From Apricaphanius iberus (lineage: Eukaryota; Chordata; Actinopteri; Cyprinodontiformes; Aphaniidae), in assembly GCA_028564705.1 (NCBI GenBank), contig JAPXFQ010002813.1:310001-374000 (forward strand): a stretch of 64,000 bases of DNA. The letters are read 5' to 3'. The notes below the pieces were generated by a model. That model saw only the letters and a program-made list of their open reading frames with translations. It was not told where the DNA came from and did not search any database. The first letter of the stretch is position 1. Every line of letters starts with the position of its first letter. Of this stretch, positions 1 through 10,459 are shown one piece after another. A program made the translations under genes and the position numbers.

Positions 1-2559
1 AGACAAAGAAGGGAAAATGGCTGAGTTTAGTGAGCCCAACATCTGTCTTCCAGGACAAAGGAAGAGACATTAAATGCAGGGAAAACCACTATAAATCCTT
101 CTGTGAATGTAAACTTCTGATTTCAACTGTTCATAGCAATACCGATCAGTTGTGATTCTTTTTGCCTCCAAGAAATAATATTTGAGCAGATGAAATATCT
201 TTATTTAAACATGATGCATTTTGATGAAGTGCCCTGTCTTCAATGATCAGCCTAAATTTGACAGGAGCATGACTGATTTATATCTGCCACGTTACCTCAG
301 GACATCAAATCAATAATTTACTGAACATGTCATGAATGAAAAGGCTGGCATCCGTCATTTATTAAATGAACGAGAGATAATTATTTTCATGTAAATTAAA
401 GGAGAAATGTATCATCAGAAATCTAGAAACTCAATATTATGCAACGGAAACTATGAAAAGCTGTGAAATTCATACATTTTTCTTTATTTATTTTTATTTG
501 CTACAATCGTGCAAAACATATGCCCGGATCACACTTTCTAAATCTAAATCCCCCTTTTTGTTGAACAAAAAGCAATATCTTTCTATTCAATGACTTATGA
601 AAGAAACTCTGTTTCATGTTTCTCCTTATTCATCCAACCCTCTTTGTGCACTAACAGACATGGCTGTTAGCATGTTCCATCCAGGGAGTTGACAAGGGTT
701 TACTAAAGAGTCCTCTGGGAGAGTTGCGCAGATATGTGATGCTGAGCAACAGCTGAAACTTTGAATAGCAATGTATTTGTGTGTGAAATGCTGATTTCTT
801 GACGCAGGCATACGGTTGAAAGAAAAAGTGTTCACATCCTGCTAGAAATGGCAGGTAGTTGTTTTAAAAAAGTGAAAGTAAGATAAGTCGCTTCAGATTT
901 TTTTTCTCATTTGTAATGTGACATATCTTTGAAACTTTCTCTCCAACATGTCGGCATGTTTGTTGGTCTTCATGACCCTATTTGTTCAGTATTGTTCTAT
1001 TGAAGGTATATTACACACAGGTAGTCTCTATAAATTTATTACTTTTTGTATGTATATTGAGGAAATTCCTAATGAAACACATTCAAGTTTGAAGTTGCAA
1101 TGTGATGAGATGTGAATTAGTAGAATTAGAGGTACAAGTATGCATGTACAAGGCACTGTACAGTCAAGTTTCTTCCTAGTTAGTTTTGCACATTAACACA
1201 AAGAATTGCATTCATTAGTCTTGTCATTCTCTTCATGTGCACCCATGGGGTTTTGGATTTCCCCTACACTACTTGTTTGGCATTGTCATGCGCTTTCCGG
1301 ATCGAGGCAAACGTCTGCCACACTCCATGCGGGGTATATTTGTGTCACTTCTGGCTGACAAGCTGACATTTGCCTCAATACTGATGTCTTTGAGCTGCTC
1401 TCATCAGTTTGACGGTGGACTTGGGCATCTGATAGAATCCCTGAGCAGTGACAGTTAGCTCAGTTGGCTGAGTCCCACGCATGGCACAAAGACATCAGGA
1501 GGTTTTCAGAGACAGGCCTTGAAGGGTGGAAGCAGGACTTAACACACAAAGATGCTTATGATGCATATACAGAGCAACGGATCCTGAATCCATTGGATGT
1601 ATTTTGGAGTTACCTAGAGTGGCAAATGAGTGAAAAGGACTTTTATGCCCTCATAGTGAAGACTAACCTTTAGATTTATTCACTGTTTGAACCTCCAATT
1701 ACACTCAAAATATAGTCTAAAAGCACCATGTCCTCTCTGAGGGGGCATTGAAATGCAGCAGGCATTTCTCATTATCCTTTATAATATTGATCAGGCATCA
1801 AAAGATAATCTAGCAAGTATGAGGCTAAGGCTTTATCCACTGTCTATCATCCGCTGTAGGCAAGGAATAATCCATAATTATTCCCCTCTTGACACATGAA
1901 CTATTGTTGTCATAAATAGTTTAAAGTGTCTCATGCCTCACTCCAGTGAATCAATGTTAATGCTTTATCTATTAATATTAATTAAGCACTTTTACTGAAT
2001 TACTGGATCTTCTCCACTTTTAATTTTTGTATTTTAATAATAATTTTGATGTTTTTATAAAGCAGTCACATCCAGAGGTTTAGGACAAATCAAATTTACT
2101 GTATTTCTTCATTTATACATGCTGGCATCTACTGCTGTTCCAATCATTAGCTTTTCTGGTTCTACCTTTAATAAGATAAAAAAACCACACAAAAAACACA
2201 GCTGTCATTACTCAGACTGCTCTGTGTCTTGTGAGCTCACAACTATAAATATACTGGAGGAAAAAAAAAATTCTCCAGGCACTCCAACAATTTATTGCCT
2301 ATATTTCTTCTAATTTTCCCTGTGATATTTGCCTTTGATCTAACATATTATGTTACACATGTGCTGTTTACATTGTTTGGAACTGAAGGATGTAGTCTAA
2401 AAATGAAAAGCTTGCATATTTGCTTTCTACTTAAGCAAGATATAAGTAGAAACATTTCAAATAATACAATGGAGCTGAACATCAAATTATTTTTCAAGTA
2501 AAAGTACTATATCAGCCATCTTAAAAATACTTTAAAGTTTATTCTAAAACTTCTATTTA

Positions 2560-2581
2560 ATATATATATATATATATATAT
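2560..2581. repeat. (TA)n microsatellite in a small palindrome
   Basis: Eleven TA dinucleotides flanked by an inverted AACTTCTA / TAGAAGTT pair, so the tract forms the centre of a hairpin. Confidence 0.9.
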
Positions 2582-3543
2582 TAGAAGTTATACATTTATA
2601 GTTGCAATGCTGTTTTATTAGTGTGTGTGTTTCTGTTTTTTTTAACCCTACTTCCAGAATTTATTAAGGTTTTTTTAATTTGATGTGTGCCTTTTTCTAA
2701 AAAGTGTGTAAGATCACACACCTAATGCTGAAGTCAGTACTTTGTAAATCAATTAAAAATAAATATTTGTCTTTCCACAACCATCATACCCGCTTGGTCA
2801 ATGTATCACCTCAAATCCCTCAGTTTAGACAATGTAGTGTTGTATTCTTTAATAGGACTGTAAAAACATTCCCTATTTTTAGTAAGTATAACACACTAGA
2901 TAACAAAGAAATCTATCACATTGCAAGGAAATCTCTTGTCTATATCCTTCTTTCGGTCACAGTTCAGATTTTCAGTTGAAATTTGTATTTGACTCTTGTT
3001 AGGTAATATCAAATCAATTTGGACTGTCTTGCAACCTGGTACTTATTGAAATTAGCTTATGCTGTTTCAATATTATTATGTCAGCGTCACGATTCAAGTT
3101 ATTTGTGTGTATTCTGCACAGTTGTTATAACATATTCTGAGGTTTCTCACCATGCTCTTGGATTATTACACCATCACTAATGGACCACCAGGTATTCGCG
3201 TTTTGGTATTCACAGCACCATTTTTTATTTTTTTTTATTTTTTTACCTTACCTCCAAAAATTATTTGTTGAAAACAATGCTATTATTTCCCCTTCAAGAC
3301 TCTTGGAAAACCATTTCAGGAGAATGCAAAGCAGTAATCACAACAAAGGGTGGCTACTTTGAGGAATCTGAAATATAACATGCATTCAGTTATTTCACCC
3401 TTTTTGTTTAAGTACATACAGTAATTCCATACATTATGTGTTCATTCATTGTTTTGATGCCCTTAATTGAGAATCTACAATGTAGTCATGAAAATAAAGA
3501 AAACTCATTGAATGAGAAGGTGTGTCCAAACATTTGGTCTTTA

Positions 3544-3545
<2 letters not shown>

Positions 3546-3596
<51 letters not shown>

Positions 3597-3618
3597 TATA
3601 TATATATATATATATATC
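3546..3618. repeat. (TA)n microsatellite, interrupted
   Basis: About 73 bp of TA repeats with two TTTA interruptions. The long IYIY open frame across it is an artefact of the repeat. Confidence 0.95.
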
Positions 3619-3820
3619 TATACACAAACATTTATACAGCGGGGGTTTTAAAGTATTCATGGATTTTTAGGGGTGGTTGTGTTTCCTAACTCCAACAAAT
3701 CCTGGTGGTTCATTTTATAATATCATTTTAAAGACCACAGAGTGCATAGATTAGATGGAAGTTTGTCACAATGCCTCCTTAGATCATCTACAAAGAGGAT
3801 TTTTAAAGGGTATATATATC

Positions 3821-4119
3821 TCTCAGGCTGGCTCATGAGGACCCAGTAGCGGATCGGCGTTTAGAGCTCTTGCGGCCCATGTTTCTTAAATAGTCCAAAA
3901 CCAACTGAGGAAGCAGACAAGACAAGCTCAGGGATGACAAAAACCCGACAAAAACAGACAGACAAAGGAAGGTATATATACTGAGGGAAGGGTAATTAAC
4001 GAATAGACAACACCTGGGAGAGGGGACGAGAACACAAGGAGGGCTGATAGGACAACAGACAGACGGGGAAGAAACAAACAGGGAGAAATGAATGATGCAG
4101 ACAGAGAGGGATCATAACT
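3821..4119 (-). repeat. Left LTR (3' LTR in element orientation)
   Basis: Aligns along its length to 5966-6273 with scattered substitutions and small indels. Its outer end reads TCTCAGG instead of TGTCAGG, and the minus-strand AATAAA is mutated to AAGAAA. The divergence suggests the insertion is not recent. Confidence 0.87.
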
Positions 4120-4300
4120 CGGTGACGGAGCTGAACCTTGTGGCCTTGGCAACAGAGCTGAACCTTGTGGCCTTGGCGATGAAGCTGAACCTTGTGGCCT
4201 TGGCTGAGGCTGAAAAAAGTTGTTGGACTGCTGAGGCTGGTTGCTGAGCTGCTGAGGCTTGTTGCTGAGCTGCTGAGGCTGGTAGAGCTTAACCTTGTGG
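4120..4300 (-). repeat. Two 30-bp tandem repeat blocks
   Basis: Three copies of a unit containing GAGCTGAACCTTGTGGCCTT (about 4130-4205), followed by three copies of GCTGCTGAGGCTGGTTGCTG-like units (about 4225-4290). Both have periods divisible by three. Confidence 0.8.
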
Positions 4301-4499
4301 CTTGGAATATGACGGAAGTTGACCTTGTGGACTGTTGATCGACGAAGCTGAAACCTGAGCTTAGGCAGAGGCTGAAGCAAGTTGGATTGAGGCGCTGGCA
4401 GTGGAGGCGTGTTCGCTTGGACACCTTCAGAGGTGACAGGAAGCGGAGGCGTGTCTGCCTACAGAGGCGATAGGAAGCAGAGGCGTGTCTGCCTGGATA

Positions 4500-4945
4500 C
4501 TGAACGCCCTCGGAGGAGTCTTGGAGCTGGGGCGCGTTCTCTAAAACACCCTCAAAGGAGTCTTGGAACTGAGGCACGTTCTCTAAAAAGCCCTCAGAGG
4601 AGTCTTGGAACTGAGGCGCATTTTCTAAAATGCCTTCGGAGGAGTCTTGGAAATGAGGCGCGTTCTCCTGAACGCCCTCGGACGAGTCTTGGATTTGGGG
4701 CGCGTTCTCTAAAACGCCCTCAGAGGAGTCTTGGAGCTGAGGCATATTCTATTAAACATCCTCGGGGTAGTCTTGGAACTGAGGTGTGTTCTCCTGAACG
4801 TCCTCGGAGGAATCTTGGATCTGAGATGCGTTCTCCTGGACGCCATCAAATGAGTCTTTGAGCTGAGGCGCGTTCTCCTGAACCCCCTTGGAGAAGTCTT
4901 CGAACTGAGGCGTGTTCTCCTGAACGCCCTCGCAGAAGTCTTGAC
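4500..4945 (-). repeat. 42-bp coding-length minisatellite, about 10 copies
   Basis: Period 42 bp, repeating the 14-residue unit ENAPQxQDSSEGV(Q/L) on the minus strand. Units differ by substitutions at a few fixed positions (second Gln-site residue, Asp-Ser-Ser, Val-Gln or Val-Leu) but never by length, so the frame is kept throughout. Confidence 0.9.
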
Positions 4946-5395
4946 CTGTGGCCTGCTGCTGGCAACCCCTAGAAGGAGTTGCGGCCTGCTGCTGGCAGCA
5001 GCTAGTAGGAGCTGTGGCCTGCTGCTGGTAGCCGCTGGAGAGGTCCACTGGCTCGGACCCGCTGGAGAGGTCGGCTGTGCTAAGAACCGTCACAGGAGTC
5101 TCAGGAACCGCCACAGGAATGTGAGTCTTCTCTAGAACCATCACTGGAACGTCAGGGGTCTGTAGAACTATCAGAGGAACATCAGGGGTCTCTGAAACCG
5201 TCACAGGAGCAGAAGCGACCTCTGGAACCATCACAGGAGCAACCTCTGGAACCGTCACTAGAGCAGGAGTGACCTCTGGAACCATCAGAGGAGTCGTCTC
5301 TGGAACAGTCAGAGGAACGTGAGGAGTCTCTGCACCCGTCAGAGGAAAATGAGGAGTATCTGGACCACATTCTGTAGACCTGGGTTCAAAAACAG
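4935..5395 (-). repeat. Further in-frame tandem repeats inside the LTR element
   Basis: 4945-5040 holds three copies of a roughly 36-bp unit with CTGTGGCCTGCTGCTGGCA. 5085-5395 holds about ten looser units of 27-33 bp with GGAACCGTCACAGGAG-type cores (Val/Pro/Thr-rich when read on the minus strand). Confidence 0.8.
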
Positions 5396-5911
5396 TCACT
5401 TGATCACTAGGAGCAGCCCACTCAGGAGCGATGACAGAGGAATGGGAGCTCTCCTGGAGCAGAGATGGAGCAACGCGACGACACCTCCTTCATCGACGCT
5501 GGGAAGCAGGTTGAGAACCAGTCCCAGAGGAATCAGAGACAGCTGGAAGACCTGAGGAAGGAGCCAAGAACGATGTTTGGTCGGACCAGTAGACGGAGGA
5601 CTGGAACAGATTCCTGGCACTCTGGCTGCCGCTGAGACCCAGCTCGACGCCCTGGAGATCGAGGGAGGAATCCGGGAAAGGGTCAGCACCCTACTCTGAA
5701 TCAGCATCCATGCGAGCGAGGAGGAAAGCTGGGGAAACACCATCCATATCCTTCTGGGAAAACTGAGGAGCGACATGACGGCGGCTGGAGCACAACGACA
5801 TGGAGGGATGGTCCTCATCCCATCCCACAGGCTAATGTCGGGAGGACAAATCGCCAACTGGGAACGTATGTAAGGTCCGTTCTTAACGCACCAGTCTATT
5901 AGCTCCACCAA
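5396..5911 (-). pseudogene. First open frame of the LTR element, unknown product
   Basis: A 171-codon minus-strand frame just inside the 5' LTR. It starts MVELIDW and ends next to the start of the repeat-rich frame (overlap of a few bases, different frame), so the two could once have been joined and separated by a frameshift. No domain is recognised. Its position is where gag would lie, but there is no CCHC knuckle. It could be noncoding leader. Confidence 0.35.
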
Positions 5912-5965
5912 CTCTTCCTCGGAGTGGGTGGGTTACTCCGCTGGGTCCGGATGGTCTGGTTGTAC

Positions 5966-6273
5966 TGTCAGGCTTGCGTAGAATGAGGACCCCGATACGG
6001 AGCGGCGTTTAGAGCTCTTGCGGCCCATGTTTATTAAATAGTCTAAAACCAACTGAGGAAGCTGACGAGACGAGCTCAGGGATGACAATGACACCAGCCC
6101 GCCAAAGACAGACAGACAACGGAAGGTATATATACTGAGGGAAGGGTAATTAACGAATAGACAACACCTGGGAAAGGGGATGAGAACACAAGGAGGGCTG
6201 ATAGGACAACAGACAGATGGGGAAGAAACAAACAGGAAGGAATGAATGATGCAGACAGAGACGGATCATAACA
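5966..6273 (-). repeat. Right LTR (5' LTR in element orientation)
   Basis: 308 bp, TGTCAGG...CATAACA on the plus strand. Read on the minus strand it begins TGTTATGATCC, and holds a TATA-like site (6126-6135) followed about 95 bp later by AATAAA (6030-6035). Confidence 0.88.
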
Positions 6274-6278
6274 ATATC

Positions 6279-7765
6279 ATGCTGCTTTACAGCTTTCAAC
6301 TTCTGGGATAGAAATGTATATGATGAAATGTTACCGTATGTGTTATACAGTAATAATTTGTCCTGAAATGTAACTTGTGTCCTGTAGTAAATGTTAGATC
6401 ACGAAGTAAAATGGCTTGTTTCTCTATAAACCTGCCTCCTGCACCCCAATGCTACGCTCCGCTCTACTGCAGAGCCAGTAGCAGATCAAACTGAAACAAA
6501 CAGTGCTAGGCTTCATCACAAACAGTATTCTCACAAATAATTTGAAAAGCAGAGTACCACAATGAAACTCTGTTATATTAAGGGCTCAGACGTTTGCTTT
6601 ATTTTATTTTATTTTTTGTAAAATACTGAGCCAATAAAGCTTATTTCATTTGCTAAATATCCGGGCTTTAGCCAGAGCCCAAAAGAACATTCAGGATTAA
6701 TCAGACATTCGTGTATTAAGCCAACAACCACTCTGGTGGGGGTTTTTATGAGAAAACTGCACTACCACATGGTTGAAAACTCAAAAAACTTGATTTTGCA
6801 TGATATAGACCCTTTAAGTAAAAGCTTGTATATTTTTTGCATTTTTTACTATTGTCATTTTATATTTTGATAGAAAGCACATCACATACATGTCTTTCAG
6901 TGCCTCAGGTGCCTGCTTGGTTAAAGGAAATGCAATGGCATATACTTATTGTAGGTAAATGGTTACAAAAGATAAATATATAAAAAGTTAAGCTATCTTT
7001 TAAAAGATTTATAAAAATCCACATTTTTCAACGACTAAGCAGTGAGAAACACTTTAGAACAATAGATTTGTTTGTTTGGAGCACTTTTAGTGAAATAATC
7101 AATATGTCTTTGTTCAGTATTGGAGTTATTGTGGCCATAAGTGGGCAATTAGCTCTATGCTTTACTTCACAAACGAATGCTTTATCTGACATCACCTCCT
7201 ACATTTGTTCTTACATTGACTGGCTCAGGTCCTCGGGCTCAGATTTAGTTAGGGCTGACAGCTTCTATACTGCAGCTAATGTGGCGAAGTGGTAAGCTGC
7301 AGTAAAGATAATGTAAGAGTTGTACGAGTGCTGATGATAATTAGCTGGCTGGCAGATGTTCACCAGCAGAAAGGAGCTGTTGGAGATGCAGACAGGATGA
7401 AGAGGGATTTTTCCCCTTCATTTTCCAGTGAAAGTAATCATCTGCAGCCAATATCAGAGGCTGTAGTACCTGGATCTTCAACACACAAATATTGATTTTC
7501 ACATATTAATATTTATGCGGTACAGATACTTTCAGCGTAAAATGTTTGGGGCTTTGGTATGCAAATTAGAGTACTGCTTCTGTATGAATGAGTGCTAGTA
7601 ATCTCACTAATCAGCATTTTGTATCTTTGCAATTTTGATATCTGACTTTTTTATAAATTAAATGTTGCCATATACTGTCAACACTTCATGCTAACCATGC
7701 AAAAATTATACCTGCAAAGGGGATATTTTGTGCTCACCTTGACAACTGAAGATTTAGCCAGAATT
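6279..7765. other. Intronic DNA, no gene recognised
   Basis: No exon or known repeat is seen. 7060-7495 is less AT-rich and looks unique; it could be a conserved noncoding segment, but that needs an alignment. Confidence 0.4.
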
Positions 7766-8015
7766 TAGGGCAACTGTGGCCGAGTAGTGTGCTTGCAATC
7801 GGAGGGTCGTAGGTTAGATTCCAGCTTCCTCCAGTCACATGTCGATGTGCCCCTGGGCAAGGCACTTAACCCCACAAATTCTACATTGTCCTACCGAGCA
7901 ATGGCTATTGGTGTATGAATGTGAGTGTAAATGGGTGAATGTGGCTTCAATGTAAAGCGCTTTGAGTGGTCAGTATGACTAGAAAAGCGCTATATAAGTT
8001 CAGTCCATTTACCAA
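7766..8015 (+). mobile_element. tRNA-derived SINE (RTE-like tail)
   Basis: The head has an A-box-like TGGCCGAGTAG and a B-box-like GGTTAGATTCC. The body carries the CACATGTCGATGTGCCCCTG and GGGCAAGGCAC signatures. The tail ends GCGCTATATAAGTTCAGTCC followed by ATTTACC. Same family as 32234-32465 and 40655-40805. Family name not assigned. Confidence 0.85.
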
Positions 8016-8201
8016 TGAGGTCTGGTAGTGTTACGTATAGTTTGATCAGATGCTTTAAGTGGACCTTCATCGAGGTCAGAACAAAAAACACAGAGATTCC
8101 TGAATGTAAATATAGCACAGTAAAATGAGGTGCCCTGCTTTGTATGCATCATAATTGACTCAGGTCAAATCTCCTATAATCAAACTAAATATTTTGATAT
8201 T

Positions 8202-8238
<37 letters not shown>

Positions 8239-8744
8239 CAAATGCAAGTGTAGAATTACAACATTTCCTTTGCTATATTAATAGGGAAATAGGCAAGCAA
8301 CAGCAATGGAAAGAAAATGTGACACTTTCTCAAAGTAAAAATCAAAGTGCTACTGAATTTATGTGTACTAAATTAACTGTACGGATTATCAAAAGAATGT
8401 AAAAATTCATGAAATAAATAATATAGACAAAAAAACTAGGTCTGTCAAACTATTAAAATGTTGAATCTATTTAATGACATGGTAGCTGTAAAATAATCAC
8501 AATTATTCCATATACCTTAACATGATTGAAAAAAGTAAAATTTTTGCCTAACTAAAAGATTAAACAGGACATCCCTGCTTTTATTTTGAGGAAATACAGG
8601 AGAGATCCATGAAACTCTGAATTCCACTATCACATTTACACGTGACCCATTAACTCATTTGTTTTTTGGCTTGTTGCTAAGGTAAACTTCCTGGTTAACC
8701 TTTTCTGAAAATAAAGAAGACAGTTTCTTAATAATTTTGGACAA
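8016..8744. other. Intronic DNA with a TA microsatellite
   Basis: (TA)n at 8204-8234. The rest is AT-rich with no recognised feature. Confidence 0.55.
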
Positions 8745-8940
8745 TCCTGAGAATCCTCTTCATGGGACTATCCTACAGCAGAGTGTCTTTAGTTACAGGT
8801 TTCTTCAGTATCGCTGCATCACAGACTGGTACAGAAGATCCTTTGAGCTCATAGCCATCAGATCTACAACACATCCTTGTAGAATTAAATAGCATGAGCT
8901 ACAACAATACATAATTTATCTCCTGGATCAATAAAGTATA
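8735..8940 (+). mobile_element. LINE 3'-end fragment
   Basis: Contains ACAATCCTGAGAATCCTCTT, a C-terminal segment reading approximately RCITDWYRRSF, and the tail GGATCAATAAAGTA. These are the usual end of a teleost non-LTR retrotransposon. The start of the same segment recurs at 35410-35485. Broken, no intact frame. Confidence 0.65.
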
Positions 8941-10186
8941 AAGTAGGCTGGAAAATATGGACCAAAAGTTATATCTAGATATTTGTCAGCTGAAATCTGA
9001 TTTTTTAAATATATCTAGATATTTGTTCTTCTTAAAATGTATTGGGAAAAAAAAACTATTAATTATCTAAGTCAATTGTCACGCAGGCACTGTTATCTAC
9101 ATACAGCTGTAGATGTACATTAGAAACAATGTCAAAAAATAAAGTATTGGCATACATTAATTATATAACTTTCTTGAATAAAATAATGTTCAATGCTTCC
9201 AAACCAAAATATAGCCAATGGCTTGGTTATTAAAAAGTAATGTTTAGTTTTGGGGTGGGCTGGTTTTGAAATTCAGCCCGGGACCCTTTTTTCTGAGAGG
9301 CCAAAAAGACTAAATTAATAGAGAATGTAGTTCTTGGTTTTTTGTTTTTTATTATTTTATAAAAAATAACCAGGGCATATTTTGAACATTGCTTGCAAAC
9401 AACATTGCTTTAAACAAAAATGTATGAGTTATGATATTATTTTTTTGTGTTTTTTTGTTATAAGTTTTAAATTTCTTACATGTTTGAACTCACCATAGAT
9501 TTTGAAAGTTCATTGAATGCAGGTCTGCAATGTAGCATCACATCACTGTAGATAGTTACAGCATAGTACAGACAAGCAACAGGCAACAGATGCAGTGCTG
9601 AACACACCAGAAATCCTTACTTAGCATTTGGAGAAGTGGTAGAGCTCTAAAGAGGCTAAGTCTGACAGGCTAATGCCTTGTTTATAAAGCTCCATCAGCA
9701 AATTTGTGTCCAGACGCAGACGTATTGACAGAGACACTTTTGGTTTATAGTTAAAGATGAATTTTCTAGTGTTGCAAAGCAATTCCCCACCAGGACAGCA
9801 GGGGATGCTAACGTTTCATAGGGGGTCTGCCTACCATTGCAAATGTTTTTTTTCAGCTTGTGAACAAATTCCCCCCTCAAAAATCAACGAACAGAAAGAA
9901 AGTATTGATTAAGACTGTAAAACTTTTTACTAGCAGTGCAGCTCATAGAATACTCTAAAAACACATGTTCTTCCAGCTTCCAGCGAGGATGGATGTTTTT
10001 CTCTCCCTCCTCCTGTGTCTTATCCCACAGCTCTCTGTATCCTGTGCCTCTATATGGAGTTTAATTTTGCATTTTTCTCAAAACCAAAACTGAACAAGCT
10101 GAAAGATGGTCAGCTGTTCTCTGAATGCAATTGATAAAATCTACTCAACTGTACGAAGCACCGGTAGGGGGCAAGCGGGGTGTCCT
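8941..10186. other. Intronic DNA, nothing recognised
   Basis: AT-rich, no exon, RNA gene or clear repeat identified. Confidence 0.45.
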
Positions 10187-10459
10187 GCTTGTTGTTTGGT
10201 TGTCATGATCTTCGACAGGTTGTACTGTAAACCGAATTTCCCGTCGTGAGACAATTAAGTAATATTCAATTCAATTCCCTCCCGACATGTATCTGCTTTT
10301 ATCTTTTTATCAAGGGAATGCCATCCTTTGGCTACAAGCCCTTCATCAACCTGGATCTGTTTTGCATTGCTTGTTGTTTGGTTGTCATGATCTTCAGCAG
10401 GTTGTACTGTAAACCGAATTTCCCCTCGTGGGACAATAAAGTATTATTCAATTCAATTC
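10187..10459 (+). repeat. Tandemly duplicated LINE-type 3' tail
   Basis: A segment of about 90 bp occurs twice in direct orientation (10187-10277 and 10369-10459). It has the core GTACTGTAAACCGAATTTCC, then a CGTGGGACAATAAAG-type tail and ATTCAATTCAATTC. The tail is like those of fish LINEs. Confidence 0.7.

Larger units (their letters stand above)
1..3815. other. AT-rich intronic DNA, no gene recognised
   Basis: Presumed calsyntenin intron, mostly unique and AT-rich. Two adjacent short open frames at 1237-1458 and 1464-1673 (+), 73 and 69 codons, lie in a slightly GC-richer patch, but neither matches a family I know and neither has convincing splice sites. TA microsatellites are listed separately. 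Nothing else is supported. Confidence 0.5.
3996..5399 (-). pseudogene. Repeat-rich open frame of the LTR element, two stops
   Basis: One minus-strand frame runs from 5399 to 3996 and is broken only by two adjacent stop codons at 4752-4754 and 4749-4751. These fall in one copy of a repeat where other copies have Gln-Glu codons, so they look like point mutations. The product would be low-complexity: Val/Pro/Thr-rich repeats (VPE.TPDVP type) first, then three Cys-Gln-Gln-Gln-Ala units, then about ten 14-residue repeats of the type ENAPQ.QDSSEGV, then Ser-rich and GHKVQL repeats. No catalytic or zinc-knuckle motif is seen. It may be captured host sequence, a divergent gag-like product, or noncoding DNA kept open by repeat expansion. 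Confidence 0.5.
3821..6273 (-). mobile_element. Complete non-autonomous LTR retrotransposon
   Basis: Two direct repeats of about 300 bp (3821-4119 and 5966-6273) flank a 1.85-kb interior, and the whole is bounded by a perfect 5-bp target duplication ATATC (3816-3820 and 6274-6278). The right repeat runs TGTCAGG to CATAACA, the TG...CA rule for LTRs. The minus strand is taken as sense because the right LTR then carries TATATATA (6126-6135) upstream of AATAAA (rc of 6030-6035), and the long open frames are on that strand. No protease, reverse transcriptase, RNase H or integrase motif is visible, and no clear primer-binding site or polypurine tract. It therefore looks like a TRIM/LARD-type element mobilised in trans, perhaps Ty3/gypsy-related; that assignment is inference. 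Confidence 0.87.

Noticed and set aside
1441..1490. tRNA-like GTTAGCTCAGTTGGCTGAG
   Set aside because: Only an A-box resemblance; no B box or acceptor stem within tRNA distance.
3436..3651. Open frame rich in Ile-Tyr repeats
   Set aside because: It is the translation of a TA microsatellite; the same happens at 15454-15681 and 31543-31812.
4409..4861. 150-codon plus-strand frame inside the LTR element
   Set aside because: Opposite-strand shadow of the 42-bp repeats, whose period of a multiple of three keeps several frames open.
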